A stretch of 58,662 bases of DNA from Candidatus Saccharimonadota bacterium (GTDB taxonomy: Bacteria; Patescibacteriota; Saccharimonadia; Saccharimonadales; Saccharimonadaceae). Both the position numbers and the translations under genes were made by a program. Where the stretch lies: positions 73,230 to 131,891 of the forward strand of contig JAGCAJ010000008.1 of NCBI GenBank assembly GCA_017652765.1, given 5' to 3'. Positions 7,483 through 16,021 of this stretch are shown here, in pieces; the stretch's first letter is position 1, and each line of letters begins with the position of its first letter. Below the pieces are notes generated by a model that worked only from the letters and a program-made list of their open reading frames with translations, had not been told where the DNA came from and made no database searches.

Positions 7483-8267
7483 TAGATATCCTCCACGATT
7501 TCTGGGTTATATAGACGGATAATGGTACCGATAGTAGTAGGATTGTCTCTGTCTGGGCTATACCAACAAGCGCGAATATGGAAGTCGAAGAACTCTGGGA
7601 TAGTATTTGCGACTTTAGCATTGTTGGAACGGTCACGGATGGCAATGATATAAATACCTTCGGCGGCGGCAACATAGCGATAATCGCCCTGCTCATAAAT
7701 TTGCTCTTCGGAATTATTAGTACCGGAAGCACTACCGCTAGCAGTCGTATATAATACGCGCGGATAAGTTTTAGTGGCGGTGAATTTATTTTGATTGCCA
7801 TTCCTAGTAGAGATAACAATTCTTTCTTTATTCAATTTGTTCGCGCCACTTTGATCGATATTTCTAGTATCCATAATAAATGCAGTAAGTCCGCTCTTAA
7901 AAATGCTTTTATTTCCGCCATCATAGACTTCGTCACAGGTATTGACGCTAAGCTCGGGGAGTTTGTCCGGCTCGTTAGCCATGCCATTATTAGCTGACGA
8001 GGTGCTGTCAGTTAGGTATTTCCAAAGTGTCCGATATTGTTGCTTTTCTATTACTAATTCCCTCTCTAGGGTAAAGGCGTTATGGATAAAGCGCAACGAC
8101 TCGGCCTGAGCGTCGATTTCGCTTCTAGATTGAGCAACTTCCATGGCGCCTTCGGTAGTCTTAAGGCCAGCACTCATAACATTAAGCGCAAGGACAGAGA
8201 CTAGCGAGAAAACTGCAATCGCAAAGAGGACTTCTACTAGGGTGTCGCCGAGTTTAACTTTTAGCAT
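7482..8267 (-). CDS. PilV-like prepilin
   Basis: A 261-aa protein starting MLKVKLGDTLVEVLFAIAVFS. It has a prepilin site with Gly at residue 7, Asp as the first mature residue instead of the usual Phe/Met, and Glu at mature position 5, then the hydrophobic pilin helix. An extracytoplasmic domain with a few cysteines follows. Its ATG lies within the last codons of the upstream gene (7-base overlap), with a GGAGGTAA Shine-Dalgarno. With its neighbours it makes a K-V-W-X style minor pilin set. Confidence 0.78.
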   Translation of the reverse strand: MLKVKLGDTLVEVLFAIAVFSLVSVLALNVMSAGLKTTEGAMEVAQSRSEIDAQAESLRFIHNAFTLERELVIEKQQYRTLWKYLTDSTSSANNGMANEPDKLPELSVNTCDEVYDGGNKSIFKSGLTAFIMDTRNIDQSGANKLNKERIVISTRNGNQNKFTATKTYPRVLYTTASGSASGTNNSEEQIYEQGDYRYVAAAEGIYIIAIRDRSNNAKVANTIPEFFDFHIRACWYSPDRDNPTTIGTIIRLYNPEIVEDI

Positions 8268-9208
8268 CGGTTACCTCCTTCTCCTTGTGGTTTGTCAGTT
8301 TCGATGATTTCTACGGCTGTAGAATCATGGGCATATTCCTTAATACGGACATTGTTGCGATAAGAAACATGAGAAAACACGTCTGGGGAGTTAATACAGA
8401 AGTCTATCTCGTGAGGGGTGAAGGCATCGCTATTGCCAGAGTTAAGATAGCTAGAGAGGATGTCGCCCCGGCTGGCGGCGGCGTTATAAACCTGGCCAAC
8501 GTAGGCCGGATTGAGCGAGCCTTGGCTATTTTTGTAGTCGCTAATAATTTGCTGATAATCAATTTTACGGCTAGAAAAATAAGTATTAACTGCGCCGGTA
8601 GTAGGAGAGCGGACGATGAGAATCTCGCCTTCAAATTTGGACTTGTCTGGGTTTTCTGGCCAGGCATCCCACGTAGGTTTATAAGCATAATAATTTCCTG
8701 CTGGACCTAGAGTATATGTGCCGTTATCGTTTGCTTTCAAAGCTAGGACGTCGGCATAGATATGTTTGAGATTGTCTAGGACATCACCACCTAAGTTACT
8801 CCGGAAATCAACAGCCTTGCCAATGACATCATAAACATAGAATGAGCCATTGGAGCCGGTCTCGCCAAACGAAATCAACTTGCCATAAACCGCACAACCA
8901 GAACGGCCGGCATAGCTTTGATTGTCGTTAGGGTTAGGCTGGAGATTAGGGTCCTGAGTATAGGCATACTGGCCGGTAAGGGTGCAGAATTGATTCTGCG
9001 CGGAAATGATGCCTCTACGATCGTTTTGAACATTCTCTACTTCGGAGTAAATCGTACGGAGGAAGTCTGCAAAGTTCCTGGTCGCATCGGTATAGCGCTC
9101 CTTGCCGATACGATAGGAAATCGTGCTAATGAAAGCAATTAGCATTAGGGTTGCGACCGCTAGCGCGAGGATGATTTCTACTAGTGTAAAGCCTCTTTTT
9201 TGCTTCAT
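8261..9208 (-). CDS. Type IV pilin/pseudopilin-like protein
   Basis: A 315-aa protein starting MKQKRGFTLVEIILALAVAT, a textbook prepilin peptidase site (RGFTLVE) with one N-terminal transmembrane helix. The C-terminal part is soluble and contains scattered cysteines. Its ATG follows directly on the stop TAG of the giant exported-protein gene (TAGATG), so expression is coupled. Family membership is clear from the signal; whether it is a major or minor subunit cannot be told from sequence alone. Confidence 0.82.
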   Translation of the reverse strand: MKQKRGFTLVEIILALAVATLMLIAFISTISYRIGKERYTDATRNFADFLRTIYSEVENVQNDRRGIISAQNQFCTLTGQYAYTQDPNLQPNPNDNQSYAGRSGCAVYGKLISFGETGSNGSFYVYDVIGKAVDFRSNLGGDVLDNLKHIYADVLALKANDNGTYTLGPAGNYYAYKPTWDAWPENPDKSKFEGEILIVRSPTTGAVNTYFSSRKIDYQQIISDYKNSQGSLNPAYVGQVYNAAASRGDILSSYLNSGNSDAFTPHEIDFCINSPDVFSHVSYRNNVRIKEYAHDSTAVEIIETDKPQGEGGNRC

Positions 9209-12200
9209 CTAGTACCTCGGTGCGAGCTCACGCGTATAGGTTACGTTTGCTTGAGAGAAGCGTTGTGCTTGTGAGTAGGCCCAATATAGCGCGTCTGGAC
9301 GGAGGTTAAAGATTTCGGCAGGCTGGATAGAGCCATCGTCGGAGAGATTCTTTTGGATAGGATTGGCGCGATTAGCGCTTGGGGAATTACCCTGGCCTGG
9401 GTCGGCGCCGGCAGTACGGCTAAGCTGAACGTTTTTAGCGTAAACTGGGCCGTTGAAGATGAGTTGCCTATCACAAGTCTGGGAATCAATGTTTGGAATG
9501 AGCTTGCCATCACAAGTATTGATTGTGCCACTAGTGATAATCCAGGCATCAATCTGGGTGACGGCGGAGCTAATCGTAATGTTGCCGTCAACGACGATGA
9601 GAATTTGTGGGATACTGTAGATATTGTTAAACGTAACGTTGTTTCTATTTAGTAATACTAGGGCGTTATCCATATTCTTACATGAGCCGTCACCTGTACA
9701 GATATTGCGGTCGATGTAAAAGTCTTTGTCAACATGGATGACGAGGACGTTGCTGGCGTAGTTTCTAGTGGTCTGGGTGCTTTCGGTCTGGTTGCCTTTC
9801 ATCTGGCGAATCTCACCACTAGTAATCCTAGTGTTTGGAGTGCTAGTACCATTGGTGTAGCTAAGGTTGGCTAGCTGGCTGGCAGCGATATTATTGGCTG
9901 AATGGACGTAGACTGCGCCGTTATCTAGGGTCTGGATACCGTTACTGACGGTGCCTAGATAGCGTGAGCGAATACGTTCCTTGGTGACGGCGACAGGGTC
10001 ATCGATCTTGGAATTGCCAGACACACCATCTTTACAACTATATTTCTCATTACTAATAGTAACGTCTTCGTTTGCGATAGTCATTGGAACTAGGTCACAG
10101 TAGTCTACGTTGCCATCTATACCACCAGAAGAGCCAAATGGCTTGTGCCCGCCCATGAGACCTAAGGACATAGAGTTATTAGTGTTAGAGCTATAGCCGT
10201 AGTAGCCAAGAGTGGCGCCGGAAGCGAAGCCGATTGTTGTGCCATAGGAGTTCAATAAGTACTCTTCCCAAGAGCCGAACATGCCGTTTGGTTCGTATGG
10301 GACGCCTAGATGAGCATCAACACGCTTGTTGGTAATACTGGTTCGCATACTGCCGTGATTGTACATGTTGCCATTCCAAACCTGGAAGTTAGGTTTCTTG
10401 GCAATAGTACGACAAGAAGCAGGAGAGACACGCCAGCCGGAGCGGTGGTCCATGCCGGATGCCTGAGAGCTGTCAGGAATGCCGTGAGAGTCGGAAGAGG
10501 AGATACCTACCGCTACGCAATATTTAGAGCCGACAGGATAGATGTCCGGAACAGCGCGAGTAGCAGTGCCGGAATAAGTTCTACCGCGATATCTACCTTC
10601 TGGGTTAAGCCCACCAGATTCGCCCCAGAGGCCACTTTGGCAATCATACATTTGGCTACCATATTGGTTGCGATAGAAGGTGCATGGGTCCTGGCCGCTG
10701 CCAACACCGTCGGAGCTAGTCATGCTGGAACCCTGGATACCGGCTTGGCTAGCATCCGGGGAGATGACAAATTCTACGGCGCGAATCTCGGCGTCGACTA
10801 GGGTAGCGTATTCTTCGGAACCTCTAACCTCTTCTACGGCGCGTGGAAGAATGGAGGCGGTAAAGAAGGAGCTGACACTCTCGCCTAGATAGACAACATC
10901 GCCTTCTTGAATCTCGGCGGAGACTTCGGTGCGGTAGCTATATGGAATGTTGACGGTAGCAGTCTGACTTCTTTCGCCGTACTCAGCTTGGGCGGTAGGA
11001 TAGTTCTTGCCTGGGAAGTGATACTTTGTGCCCGGATGGCTTGTGCAACTACCATTGCACGGGGTGCTGTTGTCTGGGTATGAGGAGCCCGGGACGCATC
11101 CGCTATCAACCTTAGGACAATCATACCACTCTATCGTCCACTGCGTACAGACGCCATCATTGTTAGCGACTAGACATGGGGCAACATTTCGCCAACAGCA
11201 TAGGATGCAGTTATATGAGTGATTCCATGCATCGCAGGCACATTTAGAACTGTCGCAGTCTTTTTCGTGAGTATCAGTATCGCGACTATGTTTCGAGATT
11301 AGACCCCATTTGCCATCAGTAGAAAGAGCAGACTCCATAGACTGGAACGGATCCTCAATAGTATTTTGGTTGTTTTCCGTTAAAGTATTATAGGCCTCGT
11401 GGAGCTCTGGGTAGTCTACGCTGACTGGGTCATGGTAGCTTTCTTCTGGAGGGAGGGCGGTACAGTTATCAATGCAATCACCAGTTTCTTCGTGCTTGTA
11501 TAACTGCCAAGCTTTGCCTAGGTTATATCTAATAGTTTGGGAAACTGACTGACCAACAACGGACATAGTAGTCTTCTCGGCAGCGGCACAAGTACCCGTA
11601 GCGATACCAGGAGCCTGGTAACCACCCTGGACAAAGAATGGTGGGAAGTCAAAAATCTGACAGTTGTAGCTAGTAGCGTCAATGCTACGATAGGTCGGAG
11701 AATAAAGAGCAAATTGGTAATTTTGATTATATGAAGTATGATTATCTAGGTTACTAAAACCGGTAGCTGCGCCAATAGTACTACTGCGAGGAGAAATAAG
11801 CTGGTATTTTCTGCTGCCAAAGGCCTGTTCGTCGTCGCCAAAGAGAAAGTCGTCGCCATGAGAACTCTCAATCTGGAAATGCAATTCCCTAATAGGTTTG
11901 TTGCCTACCGCGTATTTGTCATACCAAGCTAGTTCTGGAGTCATGACTGCACCGCCCGTAGAAAGATCGCTGCCAGTACCTAATGCATACGGGCTAGATG
12001 CGCTACTCATAGAGCCACCCACCCTACCAACGCTCCAACAATAAGTGATCTCAAATCTAATAGAGTCGCCCGGGCGAGCCCAAACAGTGTTTCCCTTTGC
12101 GGCAAATGTGGTATTCTCATTCTTAGTCAGGTTAGACACCGAGGCAGTACCAGCCGTATCGCCAGCATGGGAACCACCATTAGTACAGGCGAACTTTGGA

Positions 12201-12904
12201 CGCGTTACAGTAGGCGGATCGCCGTCGCACCTAAGACCCGGGAAGAGGAGAGCGAGAACTTCACATGGCGGAGGAGTCTCGCCGTCTTCTAGGCCACCAA
12301 AGCCACTTCTAGAAAGTAAGGCGGACAAATCTTCAAGCAAACCTGCGTCAACCATTTGCTTGTAGATGGCCAAAACTTCGGCTTGTGGAATGTCGCCATA
12401 CCAGCCCTTAGAGTTGAGGTAACTAAAGGCGCCATTGTAGCCACCGTGACCATCAGGAAGACCGGCGACTGGGATGATTGTTAGTAGCTGACCTTTCCGG
12501 ACGTAGGTCCTAACGCCGTCGATGTTAACATAGCCGTCCTTATTAGCGTAGAGGGCGTAGGAATAGAATTTAGCGCCCACCCTAGTATTACCAGTAGTAA
12601 AGTCCGCTTTATTAGGGTGATAATGAGTATGGCCATAGTCAATGCTGTGGACGCCCTGAAGCTGCATGTTTGGGCTAGTAACCGTCTGGACGTTCCAACC
12701 GGTAGCGCCACTATAAACAACACTGTTACAGTTACCGCCAGCACAGCTACCGTGACCACCGGACGAACCGCCACCACCACAAGTTTGGTCGGCACCACTA
12801 GCATTTCTACCACAGTTAGCATAGGCAGAATTACTCCAAAAATTTATTGCGACAAAGGCCAAGACAATCGCTAGGCCGGTTGCGAGAAATTTATTCATCC
12901 GCAT
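9209..12904 (-). CDS. Giant exported cysteine-rich protein (1231 aa) of the pilin operon
   Basis: Function unknown; candidate adhesin or pilus-associated surface protein. A signal peptide ends near residue 29 (SAYA-NCGRN). About 34 cysteines are present, 12 of them within residues 545-622, including CDSSKCACD and ILCCW, which implies many disulfides. Long Ser/Gly/Asn/Tyr-rich stretches follow. The last ~200 residues alternate short hydrophobic strands (VLVIHVDKDFYI, ILIVVDGNITI, DAWIITSGTI) like a right-handed beta-helix or polymer-forming domain, closing with AEIFNLRPDALYWAYSQAQ. No C-terminal anchor or LPxTG is seen. The gene overlaps its upstream neighbour by 14 bases and touches the next pilin gene. 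A PilY1-like tip role is suggested by context only; no PilY1 propeller was recognised. Confidence 0.75.
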   Translation of the reverse strand: MRMNKFLATGLAIVLAFVAINFWSNSAYANCGRNASGADQTCGGGGSSGGHGSCAGGNCNSVVYSGATGWNVQTVTSPNMQLQGVHSIDYGHTHYHPNKADFTTGNTRVGAKFYSYALYANKDGYVNIDGVRTYVRKGQLLTIIPVAGLPDGHGGYNGAFSYLNSKGWYGDIPQAEVLAIYKQMVDAGLLEDLSALLSRSGFGGLEDGETPPPCEVLALLFPGLRCDGDPPTVTRPKFACTNGGSHAGDTAGTASVSNLTKNENTTFAAKGNTVWARPGDSIRFEITYCWSVGRVGGSMSSASSPYALGTGSDLSTGGAVMTPELAWYDKYAVGNKPIRELHFQIESSHGDDFLFGDDEQAFGSRKYQLISPRSSTIGAATGFSNLDNHTSYNQNYQFALYSPTYRSIDATSYNCQIFDFPPFFVQGGYQAPGIATGTCAAAEKTTMSVVGQSVSQTIRYNLGKAWQLYKHEETGDCIDNCTALPPEESYHDPVSVDYPELHEAYNTLTENNQNTIEDPFQSMESALSTDGKWGLISKHSRDTDTHEKDCDSSKCACDAWNHSYNCILCCWRNVAPCLVANNDGVCTQWTIEWYDCPKVDSGCVPGSSYPDNSTPCNGSCTSHPGTKYHFPGKNYPTAQAEYGERSQTATVNIPYSYRTEVSAEIQEGDVVYLGESVSSFFTASILPRAVEEVRGSEEYATLVDAEIRAVEFVISPDASQAGIQGSSMTSSDGVGSGQDPCTFYRNQYGSQMYDCQSGLWGESGGLNPEGRYRGRTYSGTATRAVPDIYPVGSKYCVAVGISSSDSHGIPDSSQASGMDHRSGWRVSPASCRTIAKKPNFQVWNGNMYNHGSMRTSITNKRVDAHLGVPYEPNGMFGSWEEYLLNSYGTTIGFASGATLGYYGYSSNTNNSMSLGLMGGHKPFGSSGGIDGNVDYCDLVPMTIANEDVTISNEKYSCKDGVSGNSKIDDPVAVTKERIRSRYLGTVSNGIQTLDNGAVYVHSANNIAASQLANLSYTNGTSTPNTRITSGEIRQMKGNQTESTQTTRNYASNVLVIHVDKDFYIDRNICTGDGSCKNMDNALVLLNRNNVTFNNIYSIPQILIVVDGNITISSAVTQIDAWIITSGTINTCDGKLIPNIDSQTCDRQLIFNGPVYAKNVQLSRTAGADPGQGNSPSANRANPIQKNLSDDGSIQPAEIFNLRPDALYWAYSQAQRFSQANVTYTRELAPRY

Positions 12905-13559
12905 GTGTGCCCTCCTCTGGGTCGCCTAACCCTTCTGCGCTGTTGTCGTCTACGTTGACTGATTCGGCTAATTCTCTATAATAATTTGCCATGTCGTTGT
13001 CGCCATCCCAGCTATACATCTTTGCTAGTAGGGCAAAGACGGTATAACGTTGGCGTTCGTTAATTGCGTCTTCTTTTAGACTTTCTGCTTCTGAGAATGC
13101 ATATGCTGGCCAGCCAGAACTATAGAGCATCTGAATCCGGAGAGCTTTGACACCGAAGATCAGATTAATATCTCTAGAAGCATCTTCCAGGTCGGCCATA
13201 AGGTCGGTCAGATAAACTAAGGCATCACTGTAGCCCTTGCCAACGGCGACTTCGTAAGCTTTGGTTTCTATTGTGGAAAGCTCAGTAGGGATTGGTTCGT
13301 GCGTACGTTTGCCAAGATTGTTGCTCGCGACAAGGTTAATAATAAGGGTGATTAGCAAAATAACGGCGAGAAGACTAGCCGTAACTATTGCGATAATTCT
13401 AAGGGTTCTGTGCGAAATATTAAAACGCTTTCGCTCTACTTTTTCTTTATCTTTACGCCCGCCTTTGACGTTGGAAAAATATTCTGGCGTAGAGACATAG
13501 CCAATATTTTTCGATTCAAAAGAATTGTCCGGGACTTTGTCTTGACCTTCTTTGTCCAT
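12891..13559 (-). CDS. Single-pass membrane protein with helical-repeat (TPR-like) domain, first gene of the pilin operon
   Basis: A 222-aa protein. Residues 1-50 are cytoplasmic and charged, one transmembrane helix lies at about 52-75, and an outside domain of antiparallel helices (about 90-205) has TPR-like spacing (KAYEVAVGKGYSDALVYL; QRYTVFALLAKMYSWDGDNDMANYYRELAE). The tail is acidic. Such domains usually hold partner proteins; leading the pilin operon, it may scaffold assembly or export of the giant protein. It begins six bases after a TAATAT box (leaderless) and overlaps the next gene by 14 bases. Confidence 0.7.
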   Translation of the reverse strand: MDKEGQDKVPDNSFESKNIGYVSTPEYFSNVKGGRKDKEKVERKRFNISHRTLRIIAIVTASLLAVILLITLIINLVASNNLGKRTHEPIPTELSTIETKAYEVAVGKGYSDALVYLTDLMADLEDASRDINLIFGVKALRIQMLYSSGWPAYAFSEAESLKEDAINERQRYTVFALLAKMYSWDGDNDMANYYRELAESVNVDDNSAEGLGDPEEGTHADE

Positions 13560-13617
13560 AATAATATATTACCATAAGCATAATCTACTTTCAATGTTTT
13601 TATGCTATACTAGACAT
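13560..13617. promoter_or_regulatory. Divergent leaderless promoters
   Basis: Leftward: TAATAT (13566-13571) six bases before the ATG of the pilin operon. Rightward: TGC-TATACT (13603-13611) six bases before the ATG at 13618. The whole intergenic region is 58 bases, so the two promoters are likely to influence each other. Confidence 0.6.
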
Positions 13618-14325
13618 ATGAAAAAGCGAAAGATTAAGAATTGGAATAAGATTTTTATTAGCGCAACTTGTGCGGTACTTGGTGTAGTAGTGGTGACACT
13701 CTGTGTGATGTATTTTGTATCGCATCATCTAAGCCAGGTTGATGGCGAAGACGAGACTGTAGCGACGCTCATGAAAGAGTATTTCAATGGAGATAAAAGC
13801 TGTACAAATTTTTCTGCGCCACTAATGGACGGCGACACGATGACGCTTAGCGAGATAAGTAGCGAGACAAAAGAAACCGTAACGATCACCAATATTATTG
13901 AGGACAAGGTTACCGGAATAAGCTACAGCTACATCAATGAATATTATCACAATCTATTTGGAAATGACTCAGACATTGAGCGTAAAGAAAAATATGAGGT
14001 AGTAGGGGCGGACTTAACGCTGGACGAGGACGGGCTGTATTACCGGAGTAAATACTGCGATAGGCCTGAAAGAGCAATGTGTTTCTTCTTAGACTCGGCG
14101 TATAAGTCCGATGTAGAGGTAAAGTTAGTATTGGGTGTAATGACGCGCGACCTTGTGAATACCAAATACTATGGTGGAATTGTTGAGAATGCTGAAGGGG
14201 TCGAAGAGATTGACATTGACCCGGAGACTGAAGAATTCGTCAAAGATCTCCCACGATGGGAAGTATGGTTCAAATACAATAACAAGCTTGGGCGATATAT
14301 TTTAGATAGGACCGTAAAAATTTAG
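13618..14325 (+). CDS. Membrane-anchored extracytoplasmic protein, function unknown
   Basis: A 235-aa protein with a basic start (MKKRKIKNWNK), one signal-anchor helix at about residues 12-32 and an acidic beta-rich outside domain. Two short cysteine pairs are visible (KSCTNF; KYCDRPERAMCFF). Longer in-frame starts exist at 13552, but the ATG at 13618 is chosen because it lies six bases from a TATACT box and makes the basic residues the N-terminus. No family recognised. It converges on the FtsB-like gene with a 6-base gap. Confidence 0.68.
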   Translation: MKKRKIKNWNKIFISATCAVLGVVVVTLCVMYFVSHHLSQVDGEDETVATLMKEYFNGDKSCTNFSAPLMDGDTMTLSEISSETKETVTITNIIEDKVTGISYSYINEYYHNLFGNDSDIERKEKYEVVGADLTLDEDGLYYRSKYCDRPERAMCFFLDSAYKSDVEVKLVLGVMTRDLVNTKYYGGIVENAEGVEEIDIDPETEEFVKDLPRWEVWFKYNNKLGRYILDRTVKI

Positions 14326-14331
14326 TTTGTT

Positions 14332-14754
14332 CTATGCGCCGAATAGGAAGGTAAACCATTGCTCGAAGTTGCTTGGTTCTTCGACGACTTCTTCGACTTT
14401 AATCTCTTCGTGTTTGTGCTTGGCGTAGTCGGAATTGTCTGGCAAGTATACTAGGAACTCACCCTCTAGCTTTTTGTTCTGTTTGGCGCGGGCAGAGAGC
14501 TCCTGGTATTCTTCGGACGCGAGATACTTATTTTCTAACTCTATAGAGTCAATTTCTAGCTGTTCTAGCGTCAATTCATAGCGACGGGCGACCAGGCGTT
14601 GTTCTAGCTCCCAGTTACGGCTCATGGCAGAAATAGCGCTCCAGGTCCAAACAAGACAAACGGAAACGGCGACAATAAAAATAACATGTTCGCTAGAGAA
14701 CCAATGTTTAATCCGGTAATTTAACCTCCGGAAAGATGTTTTTATCCGTTCCAT
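14332..14754 (-). CDS. FtsB/DivIC-like septum protein (TM plus coiled coil)
   Basis: A 140-aa protein with a short basic cytoplasmic tail, one membrane helix (about residues 24-44), a Leu/Glu-rich coiled coil (about 45-95) and a short acidic outside tail ending NFEQWFTFLFGA. This is the layout of septum-formation initiators FtsB/FtsL/DivIC, which link FtsQ and the late divisome. Sequence in this family is poorly conserved, so the call rests on architecture and size. A TATAAT box lies 12 bases upstream of the ATG, giving at most a very short leader. Confidence 0.6.
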   Translation of the reverse strand: MERIKTSFRRLNYRIKHWFSSEHVIFIVAVSVCLVWTWSAISAMSRNWELEQRLVARRYELTLEQLEIDSIELENKYLASEEYQELSARAKQNKKLEGEFLVYLPDNSDYAKHKHEEIKVEEVVEEPSNFEQWFTFLFGA

Positions 14755-14780
14755 TTATGCTTTTTTATTATAACATTTCA

Positions 14781-14789
14781 TGTTAGAAT
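14781..14789 (+). promoter_or_regulatory. Extended -10 upstream of the tRNA at 14803
   Basis: TGT-TAGAAT ends 13 bases before the mature tRNA, which would place the start of transcription about six bases before its 5' end. No clear -35 is seen. Confidence 0.5.
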
Positions 14790-14802
14790 AAGTCTAGTTC
14801 CT

Positions 14803-14878
14803 GGGGGCGTAGCTCAGGGGTTAGAGCAGGCGGCTCATAACCGCTTGGTCGTTGGTTCGAGCCCAACCGCCCCCACCA
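14803..14878 (+). tRNA. tRNA with CAU anticodon, best read as tRNA-Ile2 (lysidine type)
   Basis: A 76-base cloverleaf with encoded CCA: GGGGGCG/CGCCCCC acceptor, GCTC/GAGC D-stem, anticodon loop CTCATAA, GTTGG/CCAAC T-stem. It is fully paired at position 1, so it is not an initiator. The D-stem to variable-loop stretch (AGGCGGCTCATAACCGCT, then TGGTCG) resembles the CAU-reading isoleucine tRNA of other bacteria, whose C34 is changed to lysidine by TilS to read AUA. Elongator tRNA-Met is the alternative; identity elements were judged by eye. Confidence 0.9.
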
Positions 14879-14931
14879 AACGGTTTATAAAATTATTTTT
14901 ATCTATTCCGCAATCTGTTAGCGCCTGTTAA

Positions 14932-14960
14932 ATCCCTCGTTAGAATAGAGGGATATTTTT
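14932..14960 (+). terminator. Rho-independent terminator after the tRNA
   Basis: ATCCCTC (14932-14938) pairs with GAGGGAT (14948-14954) around a nine-base loop, followed by ATTTTTA. It lies 54 bases after the tRNA. The rest of 14879-15073 shows no gene. Confidence 0.7.
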
Positions 14961-15052
14961 ATGCCTTTTTTTGCAACAAAAACACGCCAAGAACTATACG
15001 ATTTACCTTTATAATTTTGCCAGTTAAATCCCTAAATCCAGTTATTCACATT

Positions 15053-15071
15053 TGGCATATTTTAAATATGC
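15053..15071. other. AT-rich hairpin after the 105-aa gene
   Basis: GGCATAT and ATATGCC form a perfect 7-bp stem around TTTAA just past the stop of the leftward gene. No T-run follows leftward, so it is at most a weak terminator or mRNA 3' stabiliser. Confidence 0.35.
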
Positions 15072-15073
15072 CG

Positions 15074-15391
15074 CTATCTTTCGTTAGCGCAACCGACAAA
15101 TTCAACACCCACAATACCCCCCACAACATTATAGATTGGCTCAGTACCTATAGGGCAACTATTCGGATCGTCTGGAGTGGTAACTATTTCTACTGTCTTT
15201 GTCTTTATGCATGGTCCAATGTCCCCATGATAATCCATTTCAGTACAAATAGTAACCTTATTAAAAGTGCTATTGCTAGTAAGTATACCAATTACAATAC
15301 CAATTATTACAACAACGCTAGCTGTTATGCCTACTATGATCCATAGTTTTTTCTTATCATTTTGATGTTGTTGTATTTTACTATTTTCCAT
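15074..15391 (-). CDS. Small membrane-anchored Cys-containing protein (105 aa)
   Basis: Function unknown. A charged N-terminus (MENSKIQQHQNDKKK) precedes one membrane helix (about residues 16-38), then a short outside domain with four cysteines (VTICTEM; IGPCIKT; DPNSCPIG; VGCANER) that could form two disulfides. The reading is preferred over an overlapping 109-codon frame on the other strand because TGG-TATAAT lies exactly six bases before this ATG and the protein has a normal signal-anchor shape. Confidence 0.6.
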   Translation of the reverse strand: MENSKIQQHQNDKKKLWIIVGITASVVVIIGIVIGILTSNSTFNKVTICTEMDYHGDIGPCIKTKTVEIVTTPDDPNSCPIGTEPIYNVVGGIVGVEFVGCANER

Positions 15392-15397
15392 AGCCTT

Positions 15398-15406
15398 ATT
15401 ATACCA
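15398..15406 (-). promoter_or_regulatory. Extended -10, leaderless start of the 105-aa gene
   Basis: Reading leftward TGG-TATAAT, then AAGGCT, then the ATG at 15391: a six-base spacing identical to other leaderless genes here. Confidence 0.7.
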
Positions 15407-15490
15407 TTTAACTTTTTATTATCGCTGTTAAAGCCTAGTTAATTAACCCCCACCACAGGAAGTGGGCCGTAACTTGCTTTTTGTATTTGA

Positions 15491-16015
15491 TTATTTGCGA
15501 GAGCAGTTGATGAGGCCGTCGATGTTGTGGTTTGCCATAATTTTGACATTGCCTTTGTCATCGGTAACTTCGGTGGTTTTGAGGCCGATATTGGTAACAG
15601 TTCCCTTGAACCCGTCCGCCTGTGCAATTACCGTATCGCCTACACTAAATTGATTTTCGACAATAATAGCAATTCCGGCAATAAAATCTTTAATCATATC
15701 CTGGAAGGCGAGACCGACGACAGCCGTCATGATCCCAAGCCCGGCGAGCAGAGAAGTAACGTTAACGCCAAGAACTGAGAGAATAACGAGCAAAACAATA
15801 ATAAGGAAGAGATATCTCAAGATACTAGAAAGAAGCTGAGAAATAGTCTTAATGCGTTGACGTCCGGCAGGACTGGTCTTCTTGCCACCGGCTCGCTCAA
15901 AGGCGAGCTTTAGAATCCGGCGGAGAATAAGATAGACGGCCAGGACAAACAGGACGTAGAGGATGGAATTTATCAGCTTTTTTACTCCGATTTCTGTACC
16001 AAAAAAGTTGAGCAT
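15491..16015 (-). CDS. Short MscS-type mechanosensitive channel
   Basis: A 174-aa small-conductance mechanosensitive channel core; such channels release solutes on hypo-osmotic shock. Two N-terminal membrane helices (about 13-33, 65-85) are followed by the pore helix with Gly/Ala packing (SLLAGLGIMTAVVGLAFQDMIKDFIAGI, about 88-115) and the beta domain (VENQFSVGDTVIA; TVTNIGLKTTEVTDDKGNVKIMANHNI). It stops right after the beta domain, lacking the C-terminal alpha/beta cage of the 286-aa E. coli protein. It follows the acylase gene by six bases and is probably co-transcribed with it. Confidence 0.88.
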   Translation of the reverse strand: MLNFFGTEIGVKKLINSILYVLFVLAVYLILRRILKLAFERAGGKKTSPAGRQRIKTISQLLSSILRYLFLIIVLLVILSVLGVNVTSLLAGLGIMTAVVGLAFQDMIKDFIAGIAIIVENQFSVGDTVIAQADGFKGTVTNIGLKTTEVTDDKGNVKIMANHNIDGLINCSRK

Positions 16016-16021
16016 TATAAT

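Noticed and set aside
9241-12874. Many open frames of 60-160 codons on both strands over the giant exported gene
   Set aside because: They are shadows of a repetitive Gly/Ser/Thr-rich gene; none has a promoter, ribosome-binding site or recognisable domain.
13552-13617. Longer N-terminus for the 235-aa protein starting at 13552
   Set aside because: It would run across the divergent promoter region and the extra residues are not protein-like; the leaderless ATG at 13618 gives a normal signal anchor.
14879-15073. Repeat TTAAATCCCT (near 14929 and 15018) beside a tRNA, as a possible integration scar
   Set aside because: The repeat is short, does not match the tRNA 3' end, and no integrase or phage gene is nearby.
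15017-15346. Rightward 109-codon frame over the 105-aa gene
   Set aside because: Low-complexity composition, no promoter or ribosome-binding site; the opposite strand has a leaderless promoter and a signal-anchor protein.
15439-15480. CCCAC/GTGGG hairpin after mscS as a terminator
   Set aside because: The stem is five base pairs with a long loop and no T-run on the mscS strand; too weak to call.
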